From Kaistia dalseonensis (GTDB lineage Bacteria; Pseudomonadota; Alphaproteobacteria; Rhizobiales; Kaistiaceae), in assembly GCF_030814715.1 (NCBI RefSeq), contig NZ_JAUSVO010000007.1, forward strand, positions 1 through 64,000: a DNA stretch of 64,000 nt, read 5' to 3'. A program made the position numbers and the translations under genes. This document shows positions 45,388 to 55,200 of the stretch, one piece after another (position 1 is the stretch's first letter; the number at the start of each line of letters is the position of its first letter). The notes under the pieces are model-generated. The model was given only the letters and a program-made list of their open reading frames with translations, made no database searches and was not told the origin of the DNA.

Positions 45388-45883
45388 TGTGTTTGCTCCG
45401 GCGTCTCTTCTTGTTCTCATCCGGGACGAAGCCAATCCGAGCTGCGCGCCTGCTCAGGATATGCATCGTTCCATGCCGGAATTTGGTCATTGTGACCCAA
45501 GCTGCAATTCACAAGGAAGTGAACGAAATGGCCCTTGAGAAATCATCCGGGGCATCACTTGACATTTCTTGAGATGGAAATTCCGGTCGCAACCGGATTG
45601 ATGCGCCATAAAGGAATTTTGTTCCCAATACCGGCTCTGAATCACAAGTTTGTGACTGTTGGATAAGCTGATGATAGCGTTGCTTATAATCAAGAATATG
45701 GATTGTCAGTCCGGCTCATCCCCACGCCAATTGTTCCCCTGAGTCGCGCCTTGTGCGACGTCCCCTGACGGCGGCGGAGCGTGGGCGTTCGGGCCATCCG
45801 ACAGCGGTTGATGCGCGCGGGGTTTGACGTCGGCGCACCATCTTTCTAGAACCGGGGCCGATCCTCGGAGTCCGGTTCCCGCC
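45388..45883. other. AT-richer intergenic region, ~500 bases
   Basis: The part from about 45480 to 45700 is much richer in A and T than the rest of the window. The longest open frame (minus, 45487-45693, 68 codons) has no ribosome site or family-like pattern and I do not call it. CCGGT-cgca-ACCGG (45583-45596) and TCACAAGTTTGTGA (45642-45655) are local palindromes. It could hold regulatory sites, a small RNA, or decayed DNA. Confidence 0.4.
45642..45655. promoter_or_regulatory. Palindrome TCACAAGTTTGTGA
   Basis: A perfect 14-base palindrome in the AT-rich gap upstream of aroC, typical in size and symmetry of a dimeric repressor site. No regulator can be assigned. Confidence 0.35.
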
Positions 45884-46969
45884 ATGTCGCATAATACGTT
45901 CGGCCATCTGTTTCGCGTCACGACCTGGGGCGAGAGCCACGGGCCTGCGCTCGGCGCCGTCGTCGATGGCTGTCCGCCGCGGATCGCGATCTCCGAGGCC
46001 GAGATCCAGTCCTGGCTCGACAAGCGCAAACCCGGGCAATCGCGATTCACCACGCAGCGTCGCGAGCCAGACGAGGTGCGCATCCTCTCCGGCGTGCTGC
46101 CGCAGGAAGACGGCACCTTGCTCACCACGGGCACGCCGATCGCGCTCGAGATCCAGAATGTCGACCAGCGCTCCAAGGACTATGGTGACATCAAGGATCG
46201 TTACCGGCCTGGCCATGCCGATTTCACCTATGACGTCAAATACGGCATTCGCGATTATCGCGGCGGCGGACGCTCCTCCGCGCGCGAGACGGCGGCGCGG
46301 GTCGCGGCCGGCGCCATTGCACGCAAGATCGTGCCGGGCGTCTCCGTGCGCGGCGCGCTGGTCCAGATCGGGCCGCACAAGATCGATCGCAACCGCTGGA
46401 ACTGGAACGAGATCGACCAGAACCCGTTCTTCTGCCCCGACGCCGAGACGGCGAAGCTGTGGGAAGACTATCTCGACGGCATCCGCAAGGCCGGCTCCTC
46501 CGTCGGCGCCGTGATCGAGATCATCGCCGAAGGCGTTCCCGCCGGCCTCGGCGCGCCGATCTATGCCAAGCTCGATCAGGACATTGCCAGCCTCCTGATG
46601 TCGATCAACGCCGTCAAGGGCGTCGAGATCGGCGAGGGCTTCGACGCGGCCGCGCTCACCGGCGAGGAAAATGCCGACGAGATGCGGATGGGCAATGACG
46701 GCAAGCCGCTCTTTCTCTCAAACCATGCCGGCGGCATTCTCGGCGGCATTTCGACCGGCCAGCCGATCGTCGCCCGCTTCGCCGTCAAGCCGACCTCGTC
46801 GATCCTGACGACGCGCCGCTCGATCACGGCGCAGGGCGAGGAAGTGGACGTCATGACCAAAGGCCGCCACGATCCTTGCGTCGGCATCCGCGCGGTGCCG
46901 ATCGGCGAGGCGATGGTCGCCTGCGCGATCGCCGATCACTATCTGCGCCATCGCGCGCAGAACGGCTGA
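45884..46969 (+). CDS. aroC: Chorismate synthase
   Basis: AroC makes chorismate from EPSP with reduced FMN, the last shikimate step. The 361-residue protein has all three signatures: [34 protein letters not shown] and [22 protein letters not shown] lies upstream of ATG 45884. The gene stands alone, converging on the LysE exporter with five bases between stops. Confidence 0.97.
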   Translation: MSHNTFGHLFRVTTWGESHGPALGAVVDGCPPRIAISEAEIQSWLDKRKPGQSRFTTQRREPDEVRILSGVLPQEDGTLLTTGTPIALEIQNVDQRSKDYGDIKDRYRPGHADFTYDVKYGIRDYRGGGRSSARETAARVAAGAIARKIVPGVSVRGALVQIGPHKIDRNRWNWNEIDQNPFFCPDAETAKLWEDYLDGIRKAGSSVGAVIEIIAEGVPAGLGAPIYAKLDQDIASLLMSINAVKGVEIGEGFDAAALTGEENADEMRMGNDGKPLFLSNHAGGILGGISTGQPIVARFAVKPTSSILTTRRSITAQGEEVDVMTKGRHDPCVGIRAVPIGEAMVACAIADHYLRHRAQNG

Positions 46970-46974
46970 GAAAT

Positions 46975-47586
46975 CTACCGGGCCGCGACAACCGCCACGC
47001 CCGCACCGACCAGCGTGCCGCCCGCGACACGGTTGACGGTGCGGACTGTCTTCGGGTCGCGCAGCAGCCGCCGGGCGCGGCTTGCGAGCAGCACATGGCC
47101 GCCGACCACCACGATCTCGACGGCGATGATGACCATAGCCAGTTCCGCGACGTCCCGCGGCGCCAGATGCGCGCCGACAATGTTGGGCAGCAGCGCGACA
47201 TAGAAGAGCGGCATCTTCGGATTGCCGAGATTGAGCGCCACGCCCGTCGCGAAGGTCGGAAGCAGGCTTTGCCGCTGAACCATGGCGGGATCCGGCACGA
47301 CCGGCTCGGCGCGCCAGAGGCGGATCCCCATCCAGACGAGATAGGCCGCGCCGGCATAGCGCAGCACGGCCATCAGCGTGCCCATCTCGGCAGCGATCAG
47401 CGACAGGCCGAAGGCGGCGAGCGCCAGGAAGACCAGAATGCCGACCGATGTGCCGGCGCCATAGGCGACGCCTGAGGCTGCGCCCTGCGTGATCGTCCGC
47501 GCGACGATGGTCATGTTGTCGGGCCCGGGGCTCGCCGCGAAGACGAAGAAGGCGGCGGCAAAGGCGAGCAGAGTGGCGATGTCCAA
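46975..47586 (-). CDS. LysE/RhtB family amino-acid exporter
   Basis: The product is a six-helix inner-membrane exporter of about 203 residues, the usual family size, with the conserved FVFAASPGPDNM near the start and NPKMPLFYVALLP in the middle. I chose TTG 47586 because AAGGA lies 7 bases upstream and the protein then begins right before the first helix; the frame is open for 77 further codons without family similarity. Members export amino acids or homoserine lactones; the substrate is unknown. Confidence 0.87.
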   Translation of the reverse strand: MDIATLLAFAAAFFVFAASPGPDNMTIVARTITQGAASGVAYGAGTSVGILVFLALAAFGLSLIAAEMGTLMAVLRYAGAAYLVWMGIRLWRAEPVVPDPAMVQRQSLLPTFATGVALNLGNPKMPLFYVALLPNIVGAHLAPRDVAELAMVIIAVEIVVVGGHVLLASRARRLLRDPKTVRTVNRVAGGTLVGAGVAVVAAR

Positions 47587-47677
47587 GACGCGTTCCTTCG
47601 CTGATGCGGTCCAGCGGTTGGTTGGGCCCGGGCTGTCATCCTCGATCCCTTGCGAGAGCCGCCGATCAACGCCTATG

Positions 47678-47687
47678 TTACATGTAA
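47678..47687. promoter_or_regulatory. Palindrome upstream of the MazEF-type genes
   Basis: TTACATGTAA lies 15 bases before the antitoxin start and just before its ribosome site GAGGAGGG. Toxin-antitoxin operons are usually autoregulated by the complex binding such a palindrome, so this is the likely operator. Confidence 0.5.
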
Positions 47688-47702
47688 TCCGAGGAGGGAT
47701 CG

Positions 47703-47924
47703 ATGAGCCCTGCCGAAAAGCGTAAGGCCAACCGCGAAAGAGTCCAGGCGCATCGTGCCCGCATGCGGGCGCAGGGGATGAAGCTCGTCCAGATCTGGGT
47801 GCACGATACCAGTTCACCCGAATACCTCGCCGAGGCGCGGCGCCAGTCTTTGCTCGTCGCTCAAAGTCCGCACGAGGCGGAGGAGCAGGCGTTCATCGAT
47901 GAAATCTCTTATCTGAAATTCTAA
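47703..47924 (+). CDS. Antitoxin, MazE-like (DUF3018 family)
   Basis: The 73-residue protein has a basic N-terminal helix (SPAEKRKANRERVQAHRARMRAQG), the strand LVQIWVHDT, and an acidic C-terminus (PHEAEEQAFIDEISYLKF) that should block the toxin. This is the pattern of the DUF3018 antitoxins paired with MazF/PemK toxins, not the AbrB-type MazE of E. coli. Its stop overlaps the toxin start (TAATG). Confidence 0.87.
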   Translation: MSPAEKRKANRERVQAHRARMRAQGMKLVQIWVHDTSSPEYLAEARRQSLLVAQSPHEAEEQAFIDEISYLKF

Positions 47925-48253
47925 TGAGTCGCGGCGAAGTCTGGACCGTTGCTGGTGGTCCTGACTACGCCAGCAAGCCGCGACCGGTAGTCATCCTTCA
48001 GAGCGACGCTTTCGCGGCGATCGATTCTGTAACGATATGCCCTATCACCAGTAATTTGGCCGACGCAGCATTCGTTCGTTTACTCATCGAGCCGTCGGCA
48101 GAAAATGGGTTGCGAACTCCGTCAGACCTCATGGTCGACAAGATCACGACCGTGCCACGGTCAAAGCTCGGCAAGCGGATTGGTCGGCTTGGAGAGAACG
48201 AGATGAAAAGGCTTGGCGAGGCCGTGGTCGAATTTCTCGCTCTTTCAATCTAA
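47924..48253 (+). CDS. Toxin, MazF/PemK-type mRNA interferase
   Basis: The 109-residue protein has the MazF/PemK fold: RGEVWTV start, KPRPVVILQSDAF with the conserved Arg of the active site, VTICPITSN with the catalytic Thr/Ser region, and DKITTVPRSKLGKRIGRL. It should cut single-stranded RNA at a short sequence that cannot be predicted. Translation is coupled to the antitoxin upstream. Length and motifs are intact, so it is probably functional. Confidence 0.92.
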   Translation: MSRGEVWTVAGGPDYASKPRPVVILQSDAFAAIDSVTICPITSNLADAAFVRLLIEPSAENGLRTPSDLMVDKITTVPRSKLGKRIGRLGENEMKRLGEAVVEFLALSI

Positions 48254-48277
48254 ACCGGCGGTCCCGGCGTTTCGGCC

Positions 48278-49546
48278 TCAACTCAGCCTCACCGGTCTCG
48301 CCGTCGGCCCGCTCTTGCGCGCCAGTTCGAACTCCGCCACCACCTCGACATGGCCCGACCAGAGGAACTGGTCGACCGGGGTGACCCTGGTCAGCCGATA
48401 GCCGCCATCGATCAGGATGCGCGCGTCGCGGGCGAGTGTCGCCGGGTTGCAGGAAACGGCGACGATCTTCGGCACGGTCGATTTCGCCAGCATCTCCGAT
48501 TGCGCCTTGGCGCCGGCCCGCGGCGGATCGAACACCACCGCGCCGAACGGCTTCAGCTCCGGCGGCGCCATCGGATTGACGAAGAGATCGCGGCGGCGCG
48601 CGGTGATCGTCTTGATGCCCTTGGAAAAGCGCATGGAGCGATCGAGCGCCTGCAGCAGAATCGTATCGCCCTCGACCGCCAGCACGGGCGCGCGTCTGGC
48701 GAGGCGGAGCGTGAAGGTGCCGATACCGGAGAAAAGATCGGCCACGGGCGTGGCCTTGCCGACCGCCGCATCGACGAGACGGGCGAGCGCGGTCTCCGAG
48801 GGCGCTGTCGCCTGCAGGAAGCCCGAGGGCGTCGGATAGAGCAGCGCGGCGTCGGTGCGAATCTCGGGCACGCGGCTCATGAAGATCTGCGCGCCATTGA
48901 CCGTCAGTCGCGCGACGATGCCATCGGTCGAATGCCGGCCGAGCGCCTCGTAATCGGCCCGGCTCGGCGTCTTGACCTCGTCGAGCGCGACGTCGAGGCC
49001 GTTATCCGTCGCGATGACGGTCATGCGGCCGCGTTTGCCCCGTTCCAGCAGGCGATCGGCGAGATGGGCGAGGCGTTCCCGCCGCGTCTCGATCTCGGGC
49101 ACCAGCAGCGGACATTCCTCGATCGCGAGCACGTCATGGCTTTCGCGCCGGTGGAAGCCGAGAACCGTCCCGCTATCGGTCTTGATCAGCGAGAACACCG
49201 CTCGCCGCCGCGTATGCGGGCCGACGGGCACGATCGGCGCGATCTCGGTCTCGATGCCGCGCTGCTGGAAGGCGGTGGCGACGAGGCCGCGCTTCCAGTC
49301 CTGGTAGGGTTCCGCCGCCCAATGCTGGATCGTGCAGCCGCCGCAGACGGTGAAGTGGCGGCAGGCCGGCGCGGTCCGCTCGGGGCTCGGGGTGACGATA
49401 TCGACCAGATGGCCGCGCTCGCCCTCGATCTCAACCGCGACGGTTTCACCGGGCAGCGTGAACGGGACATAGACGCGGCCCGAGGTGGTTTCGGCGATGC
49501 CGTCGCCCTCATGGCCGATCGATGTGATGGTGAGCGTCTCAGCCAC
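48278..49546 (-). CDS. Class I SAM-dependent RNA methyltransferase (RlmD/TrmA family)
   Basis: This 422-residue m5U methyltransferase has an N-terminal TRAM domain, a [4Fe-4S] cysteine set (C62, C68, C71, C145), the SAM site VADLFSGIGTFTLRLA, and the catalytic VSCNPATLARD with the nucleophilic Cys and following motif. It methylates a uridine in 23S rRNA or tRNA; which one cannot be told. It overlaps tlyA by 8 bases, so the two RNA methyltransferases are coupled. Confidence 0.92.
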   Translation of the reverse strand: MAETLTITSIGHEGDGIAETTSGRVYVPFTLPGETVAVEIEGERGHLVDIVTPSPERTAPACRHFTVCGGCTIQHWAAEPYQDWKRGLVATAFQQRGIETEIAPIVPVGPHTRRRAVFSLIKTDSGTVLGFHRRESHDVLAIEECPLLVPEIETRRERLAHLADRLLERGKRGRMTVIATDNGLDVALDEVKTPSRADYEALGRHSTDGIVARLTVNGAQIFMSRVPEIRTDAALLYPTPSGFLQATAPSETALARLVDAAVGKATPVADLFSGIGTFTLRLARRAPVLAVEGDTILLQALDRSMRFSKGIKTITARRRDLFVNPMAPPELKPFGAVVFDPPRAGAKAQSEMLAKSTVPKIVAVSCNPATLARDARILIDGGYRLTRVTPVDQFLWSGHVEVVAEFELARKSGPTARPVRLS

Positions 49547-50294
49547 GGGCTGTCTCCTTGCGCGCGCCGAGCAGGAATTCGCGGTTGCCGTCGCCCCCCT
49601 CGATCGGCGAGGGGATGAGTCCGTCGACGATCCAGCCTTCCTCCTCCGCGATCCAGCGCGCGATGGCCTCGGCGGCAGCTTCGCCTTCCTGTGCGAAGCG
49701 CACGATGCCGCCCTTGCCTATGCCGCCCTTGCCGACCTCGAATTGCGGCTTCACCAGGATGATCGCCCAGCTGCCCGGCGCGGCGAGCTCGAGTGCCGGC
49801 GGCAAGGCGAGGCGGAGCGAGATGAAGGAGACGTCGCAGACGATGGCGTCGAACGGTTCGCCGATATCATCCTCGATCAGGTCGCGCGCATTGAGCCCTT
49901 CGCTGGCCTTGACGCGCGGATCGGCCGCGATCTTCGGATGCATCTGGTCGTGGCCGACATCGATCGCGTGGACGCGTTCGACGCCGCGCTCGAGCAGAAC
50001 CTGCGTGAAGCCGCCGGTCGAGGCGCCGACATCGAGCGCGATGCGGCCGGCCGGGTCATAGCCGAAATGACCGAGCCCACCGACGAGCTTCAGCGCGGCG
50101 CGCGAGACATAGGCGGCGGCGGGATCGTCGATCGCGAGTTCCGCATCGGACGGGACGGAGAGGGAGGGCTTGTCGACGGCGCGGCCGTCGACGCGGACAT
50201 GGCCGCGCAATATGGCGTCGCGCGCCCGGGCGCGGCTCTCGACGAGGCCACGCGCGACGAGCGCCTGGTCGAGGCGGAGTGTGGTGCTGTTCAT
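49539..50294 (-). CDS. tlyA: TlyA family rRNA 2'-O-methyltransferase
   Basis: The 251-residue protein has an N-terminal S4 domain (RLDQALVARGLVESRARARDAI) and an RrmJ-fold SAM domain with ALDVGASTGGFTQVLLERG, CDVSFISL and LVKPQFEVGK, which supply the K-D-K-E catalytic set. TlyA makes 2'-O-methylcytidine in 16S and in some species 23S rRNA; the old name haemolysin A is misleading. In Alphaproteobacteria it usually follows dxs; no dxs is visible here. Confidence 0.92.
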   Translation of the reverse strand: MNSTTLRLDQALVARGLVESRARARDAILRGHVRVDGRAVDKPSLSVPSDAELAIDDPAAAYVSRAALKLVGGLGHFGYDPAGRIALDVGASTGGFTQVLLERGVERVHAIDVGHDQMHPKIAADPRVKASEGLNARDLIEDDIGEPFDAIVCDVSFISLRLALPPALELAAPGSWAIILVKPQFEVGKGGIGKGGIVRFAQEGEAAAEAIARWIAEEEGWIVDGLIPSPIEGGDGNREFLLGARKETARG

Positions 50295-50435
50295 GCCGGA
50301 CTGATGGCCTCTGCGGTGGCGCAGTGCAAGCGCTATCGCCGATTTCGGCGGCGATCGGGGGCCATCCTGTCGGAAATCCCCGCCGCCGCCCGTCCTTTGG
50401 TCGCGGCGCAGGCGGCGTTGCAGGAGGTCACCATC

Positions 50436-50831
50436 ATGCTCAAGACGGCAAGCTCACTGAAGTCGGCGACCGCGATCGCGACGGTCGCCGTGCGCGATCT
50501 CGAGGCGGCGCGGCTATTCTATGAAGGCACGCTCGGCCTCACACCGGAGGCCGGCAGCGAGCCCGGCACGGTCACCTATCGCACCGGCGCATCGTCGTTG
50601 CTGGTCTATCCCTCGCCATTCGCCGGCACCAACCAGGCGACGAGCGTCACCTGGGATCTCGGCGACGATATCAAGGCCGTCGTTTCCGCCCTGCGCGGCC
50701 GGGGCGTCGCCTTCGCGCATTATGATATGCCCGGCATGCGGCGCGCGGAGGATATCCACGTCAGCGATCACATGAAGGCGGCCTGGTTCAAGGATCCCGA
50801 CGGCAATTTCCATGCGCTGGTCGGGCGCTGA
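50436..50831 (+). CDS. VOC family protein
   Basis: The 131-residue protein has the VOC pattern TVAVRDLEAARLFYEGTLGL at the start and AAWFKDPDGNFHALVGR at the end. CAGGAGGTCACC precedes ATG 50436, a near-ideal ribosome site. The metal ligands cannot be fixed with confidence; the last one (Glu in most VOC enzymes) is replaced by His in NFHAL, so it may bind a ligand without catalysis. It converges on dmeF. Confidence 0.85.
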   Translation: MLKTASSLKSATAIATVAVRDLEAARLFYEGTLGLTPEAGSEPGTVTYRTGASSLLVYPSPFAGTNQATSVTWDLGDDIKAVVSALRGRGVAFAHYDMPGMRRAEDIHVSDHMKAAWFKDPDGNFHALVGR

Positions 50832-50858
50832 GCCCGGCCGGCCGCGTTCCTTCAGACG

Positions 50859-51857
50859 TCAGGGCGCCGCCCGCGCGGCGTTGACCTCGACGGTCACATG
50901 GGAGAGGCCATGGATGCCGGAGAGCGCTGTCTTGTAATGCGCGGGCTCGGCCGGCGTCGCTGTGACGAGACTGATCACGGCGGCATGGTGGCCCGGACCG
51001 ACGCGCCATAGATGCAGGTCGGTGACATGATCGCCGCCCCGCTCCAGCCGGGCGCGAACGGCCGCGTCGAGGCCCGTGCCGGGCGCCGCATCGACCAGTA
51101 TGGCGCCGCTCTCGCGCAGCAGGCTGATCGACCAGCTCGCAATCAGCACGGCGCCGAGCACGCCGATCGCCGGATCGAGCCAGACCCAGCCGAGAAAACG
51201 CCCGGCCACCAGCGCGCCGATCGCCAGCACGGAGGTCATCGCATCGGCGGCGACATGGAGATAGGCGGCGCGCAGATTATGGTCGCGCGCTTCATGATGA
51301 TGGTGATGGCCGTGATCGTGGGAGCCATGGTCGTGCCCGTGCCCATGTCCGTGCCCATGAGCATGGCCGTGGTCGCCATGATCATGGCCCTCATGCAGCA
51401 GCGTGACACTGACGAGGTTCACGAAGAGGCCGATCACGGCGATCAGGATCGCCTGTTCGAAATGGATCGTCACCGGGCTTGCGAAGCGCCAGAGCGAATC
51501 CGCCGCGATCAGCAGCGCGACGACGCCGAGCACGACCGCGCTCGCAAAGGCGGCGAGATCGCCGATCTTGCCGGTGCCGAAGCTGAAGGCGGGGTCATGC
51601 GCATGGCGGCGGGCATAGCGATAGGCGAGCGCCGCGACCAGCAGCGCGCCGGCATGGGTCGACATATGGAAGCCGTCGGCGAGCAGCGCCATCGAGCCAT
51701 AGAAATAGCCCGCCACGATCTCGATGATCATGGTGGCGGCGGTGATGGCGACCACGATCAGCGTGCGGCGCTGGTTGCGGTCATGCCGGGCGCCGAGAAA
51801 GACATGGTCGTGCGCGAGTCCGTCTGGGTGCGGGATATGCTGGGCGAGACCGGACAT
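50859..51857 (-). CDS. dmeF: Cobalt/nickel efflux protein DmeF (CDF family)
   Basis: This 332-residue cation diffusion facilitator has six membrane helices, metal-site motifs LLADGFHMSTHAG and HVAADAMTS, and a very histidine-rich loop (about 51290-51400 in the window) with more than 20 His between helices IV and V. It pumps cobalt and nickel out in exchange for protons. It follows dmeR immediately, overlapping or abutting it, the standard rhizobial dmeRF operon. ATG 51857 has GAGGAGGG upstream. Confidence 0.93.
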   Translation of the reverse strand: MSGLAQHIPHPDGLAHDHVFLGARHDRNQRRTLIVVAITAATMIIEIVAGYFYGSMALLADGFHMSTHAGALLVAALAYRYARRHAHDPAFSFGTGKIGDLAAFASAVVLGVVALLIAADSLWRFASPVTIHFEQAILIAVIGLFVNLVSVTLLHEGHDHGDHGHAHGHGHGHGHDHGSHDHGHHHHHEARDHNLRAAYLHVAADAMTSVLAIGALVAGRFLGWVWLDPAIGVLGAVLIASWSISLLRESGAILVDAAPGTGLDAAVRARLERGGDHVTDLHLWRVGPGHHAAVISLVTATPAEPAHYKTALSGIHGLSHVTVEVNAARAAP

Positions 51858-51868
51858 GGCGGCCCTCC

Positions 51869-52147
51869 TCAAAGATATTTGCTGATTTCCTTGATCTCGG
51901 CGACCAGGGCCCGCGCCTCGGCCGGCAGCGGGCCAGCGGCGTTGCCGGCGACATGGCCGAGATGCTCGTCGATATGATGATGGATCAAGGTGCGCTTGGT
52001 CATCTCCAGCGCCTTGATTACGGCCTGCATCTGCTGGGTGATGGCCAGGCAGTCGCGCCCATCCTCCACCATCGCAACGACACTGGCCAGATGCCCGGCC
52101 GCCCGGCGCAGCCGCTTCAGGATTTCCGGATTGTTCGCATGAGACAT
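51869..52147 (-). CDS. dmeR: Nickel/cobalt-sensing repressor DmeR (RcnR/CsoR family)
   Basis: The 92-residue all-helical protein has the RcnR-type metal ligands H3, C33, H58 and H62, shifted by two from RcnR (H3, C35, H60, H64). Metal binding should release it from the operator upstream and turn on dmeF. The sequence DCLAITQQMQAVIKALEMTKRTL is typical of the family. It is first gene of the dmeRF operon, 11 bases after the putative operator. Confidence 0.93.
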   Translation of the reverse strand: MSHANNPEILKRLRRAAGHLASVVAMVEDGRDCLAITQQMQAVIKALEMTKRTLIHHHIDEHLGHVAGNAAGPLPAEARALVAEIKEISKYL

Positions 52148-52157
52148 GGGGCTATCC

Positions 52158-52176
52158 TATCCAGGGGGAGGGGATA
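52158..52176. promoter_or_regulatory. Putative DmeR operator
   Basis: TATCC (52158-52162), a nine-base G-rich tract, GGATA (52172-52176). RcnR/DmeR sites are described as a G/C tract flanked by AT-rich inverted arms; this fits and lies 11 bases before the dmeR ATG. Confidence 0.6.
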
Positions 52177-52200
52177 AGGGAAGGCAATATTCGCCAAGCG

Positions 52201-52239
52201 GGCGGAGGCTGTCATGCGTTCGGCATGACAGCCTCCGCC
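52201..52239. terminator. Perfect 17-base inverted repeat between tamB and dmeR
   Basis: Positions 52201-52217 and 52223-52239 are exact reverse complements around a GTTCG loop. It follows the tamB stop on the minus strand. No U-run follows, so it may act as a rho-assisted terminator or 3' end stabiliser. Confidence 0.55.
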
Positions 52240-52247
52240 GTCCGATC

Positions 52248-55200
52248 TCAATAGTCCCACTGCGCGCCGAGGCCGAGTTCGTTGGAGCCGTCGGCGCCGG
52301 CGGCGCCCTGGAGGCGGATGTTGCGGGTGACGTCGACATCGACCGTCACCTTGCCGGAGGCGGCGGTCGGGCCCTGCTTGGCGCCGATATAGATGCGGTC
52401 GTTCAGTCGCTTGCCGATGCCGACATTGCCGGACGTGTCGACATCGAGCGAATCGACACCGAGCGAGCGACGGACGCTGTCGAGCACGCCCGGGCCGCCG
52501 CCCGAGAACTGCGCGATCGCCTGGGCCACCTGCAGCGCTTGGCTCGTATTCAGCGTCGAGACGGAGCGGCCGAACAGGATGCGCGAGAGCACTTCGTCCT
52601 CAGGCAGGGTCGGCGAAGAACTGAAGCTCACCTCCGGCGCCGAGGCGCGGCCGGAGACGATGATGTTCGCCGTCACCTCATTGCTGGTCGTGGTCGCGGT
52701 GAAATTGAGCGCCGGGTCGGTATTGCCCTCGAAGGCCACCCTGCCTTCCGTGAAATCGAGCCGGCGGCCGAGCACGTCGAAGCGGCCGCGCCGGAGTTCG
52801 AAGCCGCCGAGCGTGACCGGGGCGGCCGTGGTGCCGCGCACCGTCAGCTCGCCGCCGAATTCCGCGTCAATGCCCATGCCGCGCACGAACACGCCGTTTG
52901 CGGCCGCGATGGCGAGGTCGAGATCCGCGACGAAGGCGGGTGTCGCGCGGCCACGGGCGCCGGCCTTGGCGCGAGCCTGCGAGGCGGCGCGCAGGCCCGC
53001 CTGCGCCGATTGCTGCGCGCCACGGGTGTTGACATGGCGGACCGTCAGCGGATCGAGGCCACCCGGCAGTTTGTCGGCGATGTTGATGTCGAGATTGCGC
53101 ACATCGATCCGTCCGGCGATCTTCGGCCGCGTCGTGACCGGGCCGTCTATGGTCAGCCGGCCATCGGCGATCAGCCGCACGAGGTCGCTCGAAAGCAGCG
53201 TGGCCCGCTGCATGTTGATCTGGATCGAGGCCGGGAAGCCGCGCGCCGGGTCGAGCGCGATGTTGCCGCTGCCGGAGATCTGGCCGGCATTCGGCGTCTG
53301 CGCGGTCAGCGTCGTGACCTGGATCGCGCGGTCCGTTCCGGTCAGGACGGCCTGGATGTTGGTGAGCGTGACGCCGTTGACCGAATCGATAAAGGTCGCG
53401 CCCGCGACACGCACCGTGCCGGAGACGGCCGGGGCCGCCGCAGTGCCACGCAATGTCGCGTCGATCGTCGCCTTGCCGCGCACTGTCGAGCCCGAGGTCG
53501 CGAGCGCCGTATTGGCAATGGCGAGATCGATTGCGCCGGCAATGCGCACATCCATCGTTCCGGCGGCGATCGGCACCGAACCACGAACGGTCAGGCCCTC
53601 GAGACGCGGACCATTGATCGTCGCGTCGACCCGGACCTGCCCGCCGCCGAGCGTGCCGTTTGCCGCAATGTCGAACGGTCCCGCGCCCTGATTGGCGATC
53701 GCGGCATTGGAGAGCTTGGCGATGTTGAGCTGATACGTGCCGTTCGGGGCCGTGGCCGGGCCGCTCAACCGCGCATTGCCGGAAAGCGTGCCGCGCAGGT
53801 CCAGCGTCGGCGCCGCGAGAGAAGCGAGCGCCAGCGGCAGGGCGCGTATGTCGACGGTCAGGTCCAGCGTCTGGCCGGCGCGTCCGCTGACGGTGACATT
53901 GCCGTTGCCGCTGGTGGTGAGCGCCAGCCGGTCGATCGCCACGCTGCTGCCCGAGAGCGTCAGATTGGCGGGCGAGGAGAGGGTGATGGTGGTCGGGCCC
54001 TTGGCGGCGCGGAATTGATCGAGGCGGATGCGCATGTCGCTGCCCGCCGGCGCGATATTGGCGCGCGCATTGATCGACGCGCCGAGGAGCGCGGTATCGA
54101 GCGTGACATCGGTGGCAGTGCCCGCGCTTTTGGCGGTGATGACGGCGTTTTCGATCCGCTGATCACCGGCCGTAACGCCAGCCAGCGTCACCTTGCCGTC
54201 GATCCTGGGCACGCCGGCCGGGTTCACGACGCGCGCATCGATATCGGCACGGTCGAGGCGGTTGCCGGCAAAGACGATATCCTGCGCCCGGCCATTGACC
54301 GCGACGCGCTGCACGCCATTGACCGCATCGAGCACGATGGTGGTATCGAGCCGGCCGCGAATATCGGTCAGGATCAGCGCCGAGAGATCGGCCAGGTTGC
54401 CGGCCGCGACCGTGAAGCGGCCATCGACGATGCCGTTCGCGCCGATGCCGGCCGCGCCCTGCGCGCGGACGCTGCCGATCGTGAAGTCGAGATCGTCGAC
54501 GCGCTGGCCGGTCCCGCCGACCGCGAAGCGCGCGCTGCCCGTTGCCGGCTTGCCGGCGATGCGGCCGTCGAGCTTGACCGAGCCGGAGGGCTTGCCGGTC
54601 AGGTCGGCGAGATCGACCGCGAGGTGCAGGTTCTCGATCGTCTTGTCCATCGCCTTCGCCGAGGCAATGTCGATCGTGCCGGCAAGGCCCAGCGCGTCGA
54701 GCCCGCCGGAGAAGCGCAACTCGGCATTGGCGCCGCCGGAGACGCGCGGATCGAGGCGATTGAGATTGGCGAGCTTCAATTTGGCGGTCAGGTCGGCGGT
54801 TGCCTGCTGGATGCCGCCATTGACGGTCAGGTCGAGCCCGCTCGCCACCAGCGTCAGCCCGTTGACCGTGATGCTCCCGTCAGCCGAGCGCGCCACGGCG
54901 CCCCTGATCGTGCTGCGGCCGGCGAAAAAGCCGTCCACGGTCGGGATGCCGGTCGCGACCTTGTCGGCGGTGCCGTTCACGTCGAGCGCGACCTTCGCAA
55001 AATCGGCGCCGGTATCGACGGTTCCTTCGAGCGCGACCGTGCCGGAGAGCGGACGGCCGGCGAGCGCGGAGAAGGCGATGAGGTCGAGGCGGTTCAGATG
55101 CAGCGCGCCGGCGACGGATTTCGGCGTCGCGGTACCCTCGAAGGCGAGATCGACCGGCGTCAGCGCGATGGTCGCGCGGGTCAGGGCCGGCCCATTGGCG

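Noticed and set aside
45487..45693. A 68-codon minus-strand frame in the AT-rich gap
   Set aside because: It has no ribosome site, no signal peptide or domain, and would be expected by chance in AT-richer DNA where the composition differs.
51287..51400. A dense run of CAT/ATG-like triplets that looks like a simple repeat
   Set aside because: It is the coding sequence of the histidine-rich loop of DmeF, a normal metal-binding feature of that family.
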